From a virus, in the IMG/VR virus record IMGVR_UViG_3300047310_000298, positions 1 to 25,887 of that record: a stretch of DNA of 25,887 nucleotides; one strand, 5' to 3'. The notes under the pieces were generated by a model, which worked only from the letters and a program-made list of their open reading frames with translations, was not told the origin of the DNA and searched no databases. The translations under genes were made by a program, and so were the position numbers. Positions 19,572-25,887 of this stretch are shown piece by piece (position 1 is the first letter of the stretch; every line of letters begins with the position of its first letter).

Positions 19572-21611
19572 ATGGAAAGCCCGCAATATCTGCCGGTTGC
19601 GACGCAACAGGCGAAGCAGGGCTATGCCGTCGACGAAGAGGATGCGGCTGATATCCTCGATACGACAAAGCTGAGACGCCAGTACCAGGACTACGCCGCG
19701 GCCAAAAGCGCCGAAGGCTATGAAATGCTCGAGGCGCGGCACTATTACCACGGCGATCAGTGGACGCGCGAAGAGATCAGGACGTTACGCGATCGCAAGC
19801 AGCCGGTTGTGACGTCCAACCGCATAGTCCGCAAGATCGATGCGGTGGTGGGCCTGGTCGAACGCTTGCGGCAGGATCCAAAAGCGTTTGCGCGCACACC
19901 GATGCACGACCGGGGCGCCGAAATCGCCACGGCGACGATTCGCTATGTGCTCGATTCAAATGATTGGGCGTCGAAATCATCGCGCATTGCCAGAGGCGCC
20001 GCCATCGATGGCATTGCCGGGATCGAATACGATCTGGTGCCGGGAGACACCGGCGATCCGACGTTAGACCTGCATATCACTTACGGCGATGGATTTTTCT
20101 ATGACCCGCGTTCTTACGATGAGGGTTTCACCGATTGCCGGTTTATGGGTGTGGCAAAATGGTGTGATCTGGATCAGGCCAAGGAGATCGCGCCCGAAAA
20201 AGCCAACGAGCTCGAGGATCTGATCGAAACGGGATCGGACCTGATCAACGTCACTGAATTCGATCGCGAGAAAAACTGGGTCAACACCACGGCGAAGAAA
20301 GTCAGGCTGTGTGATCACTGGTACATCAAGGGCGGCAAGTGGCGCTGGTGCCTGTACGCGGGCAACGTCGTTTTGATGCAGGGGGTGTCGCCGTTCATCG
20401 ATGAGAAAGGCAAGACGTTTCCGCGTTACCGCATGTTTTCGGCCTCCGTCGACCACGACGGCGATCGTTATGGTTTTCCGCGCAATTTGAAATCGCCGCA
20501 GGACGAAATCAATCACCGCCGTTCCAAATCGCTGCATTTGCTCAACTCGCGCAAGGTGATCAGCGAAAAAGGCGCGGTCGACGACATTGAAGTGTCGCGC
20601 AAGGAATGGGCCAAGGCCGACGGCTGGATCGAGGTTAACCCCGGCCTCAAGATGGAACCCGACACAACCACGATGGCCGACTTTAAGGGCCAGCTTGAGT
20701 TGCTGCAGGAAGCAAAGAACGAGATTGAAAACTTCGGGCCGAATCCGGCATTGATTGGGCAGGGGCTTGAGGATTCAAGCGGGCGCGCGATTCAATTGCT
20801 GCAACAGGCGGGTATTGCCGAGCTAGGCCCGTACCTCACTGCGTTCAAGAACTGGAAAATCCGCGTTTATCGTGATTGCTGGAATATCGTGCAGCGCTAC
20901 TGGAAGGCCGAGCGCTGGATCCGTGTCACCGACGATCAGAATTTGGCGCAATACTTCCAGGCCAACAAGCTCACCATCGATCAGTACGGCCGTCCGCAGA
21001 TCGTCAATGCGTTAGGATCGCTCGACGTCGATATCATCATCGATGAGGGGCCGGATACGGTCAACCTGCAGGGCGACAGTCTGCAAGTGCTGCAATCGCT
21101 AGGCCCGCAATTCCTGCAAGAGTTCCCCGAGATCGCGATCCAGTTGGCGCCGCTGCCAGCGTCGGTCAAAAAGCCGATGATCGACAAGATTCAAGCCAAG
21201 CAGAACGCACCGCCGCCGCCTGATCCGAAAGTCATGGCGATACAGGCGAAAGCGCAGCTCGATCAGCAAACGGCGCAACAGGACGCCGCGCTGAAAGCGC
21301 AGGACGCGCAACGCGCCGACGCGCAAGCGCAGCAGGACATGGCGATGAAGGTGCGCGAGGCGCAAATGGATGAGGCGGCAGCGCAGCGCGACGACAACCG
21401 CGCCGCCATGCAAGCGCAGCAGGACATGATGCTCGAGCGAATGCGCGCCGCAAACGAGCAGCAGATCGCGCGCATGCAAGCGGTCATGGACATGCAGATC
21501 GAGCGCATGAAGGCCGCGGCCGCAATGCAGATCGATCGCGAGCAGCACGAACAGCAAATGGATATGGATCGCGAGCGCGCGGACAGTATGCCAGCGCAGC
21601 CTGCGGAATGA
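19572..21611 (+). CDS. P22-like portal protein
   Basis: 679 aa, in the size range of P22-type portals. N-terminal region: YYHGDQWTREEIRTLRDRKQPVVTSNRIVRKID (~59-91), the conserved portal opening. The core carries RLRQDPKAFARTP, DPRSYDEGFTDCRFMGVA and FPRNLKSPQDEINHRRSKSLHLLNSRKV, all typical of this family's wing/stem. The last ~130 residues are an Ala/Gln/Met/Arg-rich coiled coil (QAQQDMAMKVREAQMDEAA and similar), comparable with the P22 barrel helix. The portal forms the dodecameric DNA gate at one capsid vertex. No strong RBS is visible. The ATGA overlap at its end couples it to a 44-aa gene. Confidence 0.9.
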   Translation: MESPQYLPVATQQAKQGYAVDEEDAADILDTTKLRRQYQDYAAAKSAEGYEMLEARHYYHGDQWTREEIRTLRDRKQPVVTSNRIVRKIDAVVGLVERLRQDPKAFARTPMHDRGAEIATATIRYVLDSNDWASKSSRIARGAAIDGIAGIEYDLVPGDTGDPTLDLHITYGDGFFYDPRSYDEGFTDCRFMGVAKWCDLDQAKEIAPEKANELEDLIETGSDLINVTEFDREKNWVNTTAKKVRLCDHWYIKGGKWRWCLYAGNVVLMQGVSPFIDEKGKTFPRYRMFSASVDHDGDRYGFPRNLKSPQDEINHRRSKSLHLLNSRKVISEKGAVDDIEVSRKEWAKADGWIEVNPGLKMEPDTTTMADFKGQLELLQEAKNEIENFGPNPALIGQGLEDSSGRAIQLLQQAGIAELGPYLTAFKNWKIRVYRDCWNIVQRYWKAERWIRVTDDQNLAQYFQANKLTIDQYGRPQIVNALGSLDVDIIIDEGPDTVNLQGDSLQVLQSLGPQFLQEFPEIAIQLAPLPASVKKPMIDKIQAKQNAPPPPDPKVMAIQAKAQLDQQTAQQDAALKAQDAQRADAQAQQDMAMKVREAQMDEAAAQRDDNRAAMQAQQDMMLERMRAANEQQIARMQAVMDMQIERMKAAAAMQIDREQHEQQMDMDRERADSMPAQPAE

Positions 21612-21742
21612 GCTCGTCGGCGGCGAACGATATCGCCGTATTCCTGACGCAAGCCCGACGCGAGAGCAGGGCAAAACGCGAAGCCACTGGCGACACAGTG
21701 GGAAAGAAGGATGACCCATGCCTGACGAAAAAGAGGACTTAA
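21608..21742 (+). CDS. Possible 44-aa protein between portal and scaffold
   Basis: The start overlaps the portal stop (ATGA) and the frame runs 25 bases into the scaffold gene. Begins MSSSAANDIAVFLTQARRES; helical and basic. Coupling argues for translation; otherwise nothing known. Confidence 0.5.
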   Translation: MSSSAANDIAVFLTQARRESRAKREATGDTVGKKDDPCLTKKRT

Positions 21743-22560
21743 CGGAAGACTCATTGTTCGATAGCGCGGTCGAGCCGCCAGTTTCCGAACCGGAACCGGC
21801 AGCAAAACCCGAGCCCGAACCGCCCGTAGCGGACAAAGCGGCAGCGCCAGAGACACCGGCCGACAAGGAGCGGCCACCTGTCGATGACAACGCCCCGCTG
21901 GTTCCGTCATGGCGCCTGAGGGAGATCAGCGAGGAAAAGCGCGCGGCGCAAGCCGAGCGTGACGCCTTGAAAACGGAAAATGCCCGTCTTGCTTTTGAAC
22001 GGCAGGAATTTCAGCGCCGCATGGCGGCACTGGAAAACCCCGCCCCGAAAGCCGACGAGCCCGATCCGCTGATGGATCCCAAGGGGTATCGCGAGCACAT
22101 GGAAAGACGTTTTGAGGAACGTCTGATCGGTGAGCGGCGCGAAATGAGCCTCCAAGCAGCTCGCAAGACCTACAAGGAAGAGTTCGACCAGGCGTATGCG
22201 ACGGCACACGAGTTTCTGCGACAAGGTGCCGATCCTGCGCTGCAGATCCGCATGAACAATTCAACGGATCCCGGTGAAACTCTGATGCAGTGGTTTCGTG
22301 AGGTGAAAGTGCGCGCTGAGGTCGGCAATGATCCTGCCGCCTACAAACAAAAAGTGCTCGCTGAGTCCCTCAAGGATCCCGAGTTCCGTAAAAGCGCAAT
22401 GGAAGCGTGGCGGAACGAGGCGCAACAGAATCAGAATCAAGGCAAGGGCCGTCCTATGCTCGCTCCCTCGATGAACGGCGTTTCCCGTCAAAGTGCTGCA
22501 CTGAGGGCGTCACAGGAAGATTTGTCCGACGACTCCCTTTTCGATTCAATCGTGACCTGA
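21718..22560 (+). CDS. Capsid scaffolding protein candidate
   Basis: 280 aa, acidic and disordered N-terminus rich in Pro/Glu (residues ~15-55), then long coiled-coil-like helices (REISEEKRAAQAERDALKTE; FERQEFQRRMAALE; YREHMERRFEERLIGERREM) and a Gln-rich C-terminal part. This composition and position between portal and major capsid protein are standard for P22-like scaffolds. The same motif bookends the chain: EDLTEDSLFDSAV (6-18) and EDLSDDSLFDSIV (267-279). RBS AAGGATGA region, overlapping the 44-aa frame. Role inferred from position and composition. Confidence 0.8.
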   Translation: MPDEKEDLTEDSLFDSAVEPPVSEPEPAAKPEPEPPVADKAAAPETPADKERPPVDDNAPLVPSWRLREISEEKRAAQAERDALKTENARLAFERQEFQRRMAALENPAPKADEPDPLMDPKGYREHMERRFEERLIGERREMSLQAARKTYKEEFDQAYATAHEFLRQGADPALQIRMNNSTDPGETLMQWFREVKVRAEVGNDPAAYKQKVLAESLKDPEFRKSAMEAWRNEAQQNQNQGKGRPMLAPSMNGVSRQSAALRASQEDLSDDSLFDSIVT

Positions 22561-22569
22561 TCGTTTTCG

Positions 22570-22585
22570 CGTTTCATGTGAAACA
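22570..22585. promoter_or_regulatory. parS-like 14-bp palindrome
   Basis: CGTTTCATGTGAAACA matches the bacterial ParB site TGTTTCACGTGAAACA at 14 of 16 positions; GTTTCA/TGAAAC arms are perfect, with TG instead of CG at the centre. It lies 10 bp after the scaffold stop and touches a terminator. It may be a coincidence. Confidence 0.35.
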
Positions 22586-22611
22586 ACCCGCCCTCTTGTG
22601 GCGGGTTTTTC
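22585..22611 (+). terminator. Terminator between scaffold and capsid genes
   Basis: AACCCGCC (22585-22592) pairs with GGCGGGTT (22600-22607), loop of 7, followed by TTT. It would lower but not abolish downstream capsid transcription, unless another promoter serves it. Confidence 0.8.
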
Positions 22612-22655
22612 ATTGACCGTGAGGCGATCCGGTTTGTCTTGAAAGGATCGGCCAC

Positions 22656-23852
22656 ATGGCCCTCACGGCTAATCATGTCAATAATGAAGTCATTAAATTC
22701 CGCAAAGACGCGGCGATTGACTTCCTGCGAGCATCGCGATTCGACCCCTTCATGGGGGCCGATAGCACCTATCCGATCGTGCGGATGAAAGACCTTGCCG
22801 CGGACGGCAAGGAAATCAACGTCCCGCTCGTTACGCAACTAAGCGGTCCTGGCGTTGGCGCTGGCACGTTGCGCGGCGCTGAGGAACAGATCGATAGCTA
22901 CGGCTTCCCGGTCTGGGCCGATTGGGCACGCAACGCGGTTGCCAATAACCGCGCCGTGAACAAGGAAAGCTCGTTTTCGATCCGCTCGACAGCACGTTCT
23001 TTGCTCTCGGGCTGGTCAAAGCGGGTGGTGCGTGACGACATTGTAGACTCGTTGCTGTCGATCCCGACGTCAGCCGTGCAAGCGGGGCGCCTCACAGCTC
23101 CCGGTTCTCGCGTCAACGGCGTCAAATGGTCGGCGGCGTCAACGGGGCAGAAAAATAGTTGGACGACGGCAAACTACGATCGCGTGGTTTTCGGCAGCGT
23201 GATCGGTAACTACAATTCGACGTTTGCAACCGCGTTGCTTAACGTCGATAGCACTGCCGACAAGATGACGGCGGCGGTTGGTTCGCTGATGAAAAACGTG
23301 GCGCAGCAAACCGGTGTCGATGCTTCCAATCCTGGCGTCTATAACGGGCGCCCGAAAATCAGCCCGTACCAGCTCAAAGGCGCTGACCAGGAATGGTACC
23401 TGTGCCTGATCGGGTCGCGTGCAATGCGCGACTTGAAAGCCGATCCGCCGATGTATCAGGCGAATCGAGACGCGCGCGAGCGTGAATCATCCCCGACGAA
23501 AAACAACCCGATCTTCACGGGCGGCGGGCTGGTTTACGATGGCGTCTATTACCTCGAAATCCCCGAAATCACGCAACGCCTTCTGCTCAAAGGGCAGGGC
23601 ACGGCCGGTATCGACGTCGAGCCGGTATTCCTGCTTGGGCAGGGCGCGATCGCGTATGCGCTTGGGCAAATGCCGCGCCCGACGCAGCTCGAGGACGGTG
23701 ATTACGACTTTATCACCGGCATGGGGATCGAGGCCCAATACGGCACCGCCAAAATTGCCAAGGCACCGCTCTCGGTGGTCGGGGCAACGGTCGGTGATCT
23801 TGTCGATTGGGGCATGGTCACGGCGTTCGTGTCTGGTGTCGCCAACGCCTAA
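22656..23852 (+). CDS. Major capsid protein (N4-gp56/P22-coat-like)
   Basis: 398 aa. It begins MALTANHVNNEVIKFRKDAA; conserved-looking regions include NVPLVTQLSGPGVGAGTLRGAEEQIDSYGFPV (~55-86) and WARNAVANNRAVNK, followed by a long helix-rich segment and C-terminal beta strands (LVYDGVYYLEIPEITQRL; AIAYALGQMPRPTQ). Such an N-arm plus the position after portal and scaffold fits an HK97-fold coat of the N4-gp56/DUF4043 type. RBS AAGGA. It self-assembles on the scaffold to make the capsid. Confidence 0.85.
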   Translation: MALTANHVNNEVIKFRKDAAIDFLRASRFDPFMGADSTYPIVRMKDLAADGKEINVPLVTQLSGPGVGAGTLRGAEEQIDSYGFPVWADWARNAVANNRAVNKESSFSIRSTARSLLSGWSKRVVRDDIVDSLLSIPTSAVQAGRLTAPGSRVNGVKWSAASTGQKNSWTTANYDRVVFGSVIGNYNSTFATALLNVDSTADKMTAAVGSLMKNVAQQTGVDASNPGVYNGRPKISPYQLKGADQEWYLCLIGSRAMRDLKADPPMYQANRDARERESSPTKNNPIFTGGGLVYDGVYYLEIPEITQRLLLKGQGTAGIDVEPVFLLGQGAIAYALGQMPRPTQLEDGDYDFITGMGIEAQYGTAKIAKAPLSVVGATVGDLVDWGMVTAFVSGVANA

Positions 23853-23869
23853 TTCCCCCCAACTCAAAC

Positions 23870-23900
23870 CGGGAGGGTGAAAAGCCCTCCCGTTCCTTTT
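23870..23900 (+). terminator. Terminator after the major capsid gene
   Basis: CGGGAGGG (23870-23877) pairs with CCCTCCCG (23885-23892), loop of 7, followed by TTCCTTTT. Placed 18 bp after the capsid stop; moderate T tract. Confidence 0.65.
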
Positions 23901-23914
23901 GAAAGGAGGGAGCG

Positions 23915-24334
23915 ATGGCGTATCGCAGGGATTGGGCTTCGACGCCCAACACTGGCGGGCAAGGCAATTCCGGCACCCGTAAATTTCTTGGGCGCCGGGT
24001 TCAACTCAGCACAACCGATCTTGGCACCTCGGCGAACACGATCGGCGCCTTCACGGTGCCAGCCGGGTTTACTGTTGACGGTTGCGCGGTTGCCTATTCC
24101 GACATGGATGGCGGCACCTCGCTATCAATCAGTTTGGGCGATGCGGCGTTGCCGACGCGTTATCTCAACGGTGACGTGACCGGGCGCACGGGCGGCACGA
24201 CTGTAGCGGTCGCATCTACCGGGTTGCTCTACAAAAATCCTGCCGAGACTGAAATTCTCATAACGATCGGGGTCGCGGCAGGAACGCCGGTTGCCGGGAC
24301 TATGGACGTCTTTCTCAGCGGTTTCGTGACGTAG
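23915..24334 (+). CDS. Putative head decoration protein, paralogue A
   Basis: 139 aa, beta-rich, starting MAYRRDWASTPNTGGQGNSG. Repeated alternating hydrophobic strands (TIGAFTVPAGFTVDGCAVAY; TSLSISLGDAALPTRYLN) and a C-terminal strand MDVFLSGFVT suggest a small beta-sandwich. The next gene is a clear paralogue. Location after the coat protein suggests an outer capsid or decoration/fibre protein; not assigned to a named family. RBS GAAAGGAGG. Confidence 0.7.
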   Translation: MAYRRDWASTPNTGGQGNSGTRKFLGRRVQLSTTDLGTSANTIGAFTVPAGFTVDGCAVAYSDMDGGTSLSISLGDAALPTRYLNGDVTGRTGGTTVAVASTGLLYKNPAETEILITIGVAAGTPVAGTMDVFLSGFVT

Positions 24335-24378
24335 CGAAGCCTTAAACTTAACAATCCATTTGTCAGGAGAAATCGCAA

Positions 24379-24780
24379 ATGGTCTATCGTAAAGATTGGG
24401 GTCAGCCCCAGGTTGGCGGTCAAGGTTTTGCCCGCACAATGAAAACGATCGGTCGTCGTGTGAATGTCAGCGCGACGGATGACGTTACCGGCAATACCGT
24501 CGGCGCCTTCACGATCCCCGCGGGGTTTGTCGTGACCGGTATTCTCTGTGTCTCGAGTGCCTTCGCGGCAGGTTTGGCGTTCACGGTTGGCGATGCCAAC
24601 AGCGCCAACCGCTATCTCACGACGGGCGTGGCGGCAGCAACCAACGTCACGCTCGCTGCGGCGGGCTTGCTCTACAAGGCGCCTTCTGAAACTGAGGTGC
24701 TGGTTACGATCGGCACACAAGCCGCGGGTAACGTCGTTGGTACGCTCGACACTTATCTCACCGGCTACATTGACAACTAA
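24379..24780 (+). CDS. Putative head decoration protein, paralogue B
   Basis: 133 aa, starting MVYRKDWGQPQVGGQGFART. It shares with paralogue A the opening M-x-YR-K/R-DW, the GRRV-x-(L/V)-S-x-TD segment, GAFT(V/I)PAGF and G-LLYK-P-(A/S)-ETE-(I/V)-L-(I/V)-TIG, over nearly the whole chain. A tandem duplication is the likely origin. It has its own RBS (AGGAG), separated from A by 44 bp. Function as for A, inferred. Confidence 0.75.
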   Translation: MVYRKDWGQPQVGGQGFARTMKTIGRRVNVSATDDVTGNTVGAFTIPAGFVVTGILCVSSAFAAGLAFTVGDANSANRYLTTGVAAATNVTLAAAGLLYKAPSETEVLVTIGTQAAGNVVGTLDTYLTGYIDN

Positions 24781-24817
24781 CGGTATCGCAAGCGCGATGC
24801 CCCAGGAACGAAACAAG

Positions 24818-24853
24818 TTAGCCACTCGTTGATATGCGGGTGGCTAATTTTTT
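24818..24853 (+). terminator. Terminator with RBS downstream
   Basis: TTAGCCAC (24818-24825) pairs with GTGGCTAA (24840-24847), loop of 14, followed by T6. The next gene's RBS (GGAGG, 24854-24858) begins directly after the T tract. Confidence 0.75.
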
Positions 24854-24866
24854 GGAGGAAAACACA

Positions 24867-25133
24867 ATGGCGAGCATGCAGGTTACCTACCACGGCAAGG
24901 ACGGCAACAAGGTCTGCGAAATGAGCGGGTTCAGGTTTGTCGAGGGCGAAATGGTCGACGTTACGGTCAACGAAGCCAATGCGGCTTTGCTGGCTGAAAT
25001 CCAGAAGGACAAGGCCTTTACCGTGAAGGCAGCTCCACCTCCTCCCGAGCCGGAAGTGGCTGCGCCGCGTGAAAAGCCTCATCTAAAAGCGGATCCGAAA
25101 GCGGATACAAAAAAAAATCAGCACGAGGCGTAA
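24867..25133 (+). CDS. Acidic/proline-rich structural-region protein, paralogue A
   Basis: 88 aa from ATG 24867 (MASMQVTYHGKDGNKVCEMS), chosen for the GGAGG RBS; an upstream ATG at 24834 would start inside the terminator. An N-terminal beta module (VTYHGKDGNKVCEMSGFRFVEGEMVDVTVNE) is followed by a Pro/Glu/Lys linker, and the frame stops soon after a run of nine A (25109-25117). Removing one A continues the frame for 29 basic residues to a stop at 25204-25206, just before the terminator. The downstream gene is a paralogue with such a basic tail, so this gene is either truncated by slippage or expresses two forms. Confidence 0.75.
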   Translation: MASMQVTYHGKDGNKVCEMSGFRFVEGEMVDVTVNEANAALLAEIQKDKAFTVKAAPPPPEPEVAAPREKPHLKADPKADTKKNQHEA

Positions 25134-25207
25134 GCTTGCCGTCAGGCGGACGACGGTGAAAAAGGCAGCGCACCGCGGCAGAAACAAAAAACGCAAGGCT
25201 CATTAAG

Positions 25208-25244
25208 AAACAAAACTCCGTCCCGATCGGGCGGAGTTTTGTTT
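25208..25244. terminator. Bidirectional terminator between paralogues
   Basis: A 13-bp perfect stem (AAACAAAACTCCG, 25208-25220, pairs with 25232-25244) around an 11-base loop. T-rich on its right (TTTTGTTTT) and A-rich on its left, so it can act in both directions. Confidence 0.85.
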
Positions 25245-25257
25245 TGAAGGGTGACAG

Positions 25258-25704
25258 ATGGCAACAGTTTCCGTGATTTATCGCGCGCCGAAAGGTGACG
25301 CCAAGGTATGCGAATGGGGCGAGTTCACGTTTTTTGACGGCGTGGCGGTCGAAATCGAGGAAAACGAAAATACCGCGCACATGATCAAAAAAATGGCCGG
25401 TAACAAAAATTTCGAGCTGTCGGAAATGGGGACGGTTAACAAGGCGATGGATCAGGCGGCATTGCAAAAACCGGCACCCGAAGCTGAACCCGAGCCAGAT
25501 CCCGAGCCTGTGCCCGAACCGGTACCAATACCGGAAGAAGATCCCGTGACGGATCCTGATCCTGGCCCAGTATTTGAGGATTATGTACCCGAGCCGGTAA
25601 AACCAAAAACCGTCCCGGCGCGGGCAAAAACGCCCAGGAAAACCGCCGCGGAGAAAACCGTCAAAGAACGCGTGATGGCAAAGCGCACACGGGCGGGCTG
25701 GTAA
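25258..25704 (+). CDS. Acidic/proline-rich structural-region protein, paralogue B
   Basis: 148 aa beginning MATVSVIYRAPKGDAKVCEW. Residues 1-55 match paralogue A (V-x-Y-x-x-x-x-G-x-x-KVCE-x-x-x-F-x-F-x-(E/D)-G). A long linker of Pro-Glu/Pro-Asp repeats (~75-120) leads to a Lys/Arg-rich tail (PARAKTPRKTAAEKTVKERV). Probably a virion or assembly protein because of position; not recognised by family. RBS AAGGG. Confidence 0.75.
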   Translation: MATVSVIYRAPKGDAKVCEWGEFTFFDGVAVEIEENENTAHMIKKMAGNKNFELSEMGTVNKAMDQAALQKPAPEAEPEPDPEPVPEPVPIPEEDPVTDPDPGPVFEDYVPEPVKPKTVPARAKTPRKTAAEKTVKERVMAKRTRAGW

Positions 25705-25887
25705 ATGTCGAAAACGCGAGCGCAAATCCAGTTCAAGGTCTTGATGATTCTGACGGGCGGTGACGTCGGCACGAATCCGTCGAATGAGGACGCCAACAAT
25801 ATCGACGGCTATATCGACAGCATGGTTGCCGAGCTGGCGTCTGATTCAATCTACATCGCGGACCCCGACACGCTCGATGAGGATATT
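25705..25887 (+). CDS. Putative neck/head-tail connector protein (5' part)
   Basis: 61 codons are visible to the window edge. It begins directly after the previous stop: MSKTRAQIQFKVLMILTGGD, then GTNPSNEDANNIDGYIDSMV. This opening resembles the small helical tail-accessory (gp4-like) proteins that follow coat genes in P22-like phages. The assignment is tentative because the gene is cut. Confidence 0.6.
   Translation, partial: MSKTRAQIQFKVLMILTGGDVGTNPSNEDANNIDGYIDSMVAELASDSIYIADPDTLDEDI

Noticed and set aside
21099-21910. Long minus-strand frames opposite the portal C-terminus and scaffold
   Set aside because: Leu/His/Arg- or Ala/Cys/Ser-rich translations caused by the Gln/Ala/Met-rich coiled coil on the other strand.

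Overview
This window is most of the genome of a temperate, podovirus-like phage or prophage. The host is probably a Hyphomicrobiales (Rhizobiales) alphaproteobacterium of the Bradyrhizobium type. Three things point there: a phage-borne GcrA-family regulator (GcrA is an alphaproteobacterial cell-cycle factor), a DUF5681-type small terminase, and the style of the Cro-like and integrase-adjacent small proteins. No host genes and no attachment site are visible. The left edge cuts the integrase shortly after its catalytic tyrosine, and the right edge cuts a putative neck gene.

Layout. (1) 1-3425, minus strand: a leftward early operon of tightly packed small genes (two zinc-ribbon-like proteins, a winged-helix protein, a C5-cytosine methyltransferase) ending in a tyrosine integrase. 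(2) 3426-4643: the immunity switch. A leftward LexA/S24-type repressor has its own terminator, and a rightward Cro-like gene appears to be read from a leaderless transcript and ends in a tR1-like terminator. A short dyad, AGGAC-N3-TCY, recurs at PL, PR, the repressor start and near int, and is the likely operator. (3) 4644-11207, plus strand: DNA-metabolism block with a GcrA-like regulator, VRR-NUC nuclease, Cas4/RecB-like nuclease, putative ssDNA-binding protein and a prim-pol/helicase. The prim-pol start codon lies in the loop of a strong hairpin. A 200-bp region dense in ATACG/CGTAT follows and is a candidate replication origin.

(4) 11208-15150: accessory block of small unknown genes in three transcription units. 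Each unit is preceded by a nearly identical 37-bp concentric palindrome built around a -35/-10 promoter. A Cro-like HTH protein sits between copies 1 and 2. (5) 15151-15776: about 620 bp without a convincing gene, holding a terminator, five tandem GCTCGTAC units and a long dyad just before the terminase; a candidate packaging (cos/pac) region.

(6) 15777-25887: late region with small and large terminase subunits, an exported M15-type peptidase followed by three microproteins (two single-pass membrane proteins and one Lys/Gly-rich), an exported PEP-CTERM-like protein (a probable moron), P22-like portal, scaffold, major capsid protein, two tandem paralogous head-protein candidates, and two paralogous acidic/proline-rich proteins. 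The first of these two ends just after an A9 run, which suggests slippage or a recent frameshift.

The most unusual points are the three-copy palindromic promoter regulon, the AGGAC operator family, the iteron cluster after the primase, the start-codon hairpin, the PEP-CTERM-like moron, the A9 slippage candidate and a 14/16 parS-like palindrome. Functions were assigned by reading motifs; no database search was run.
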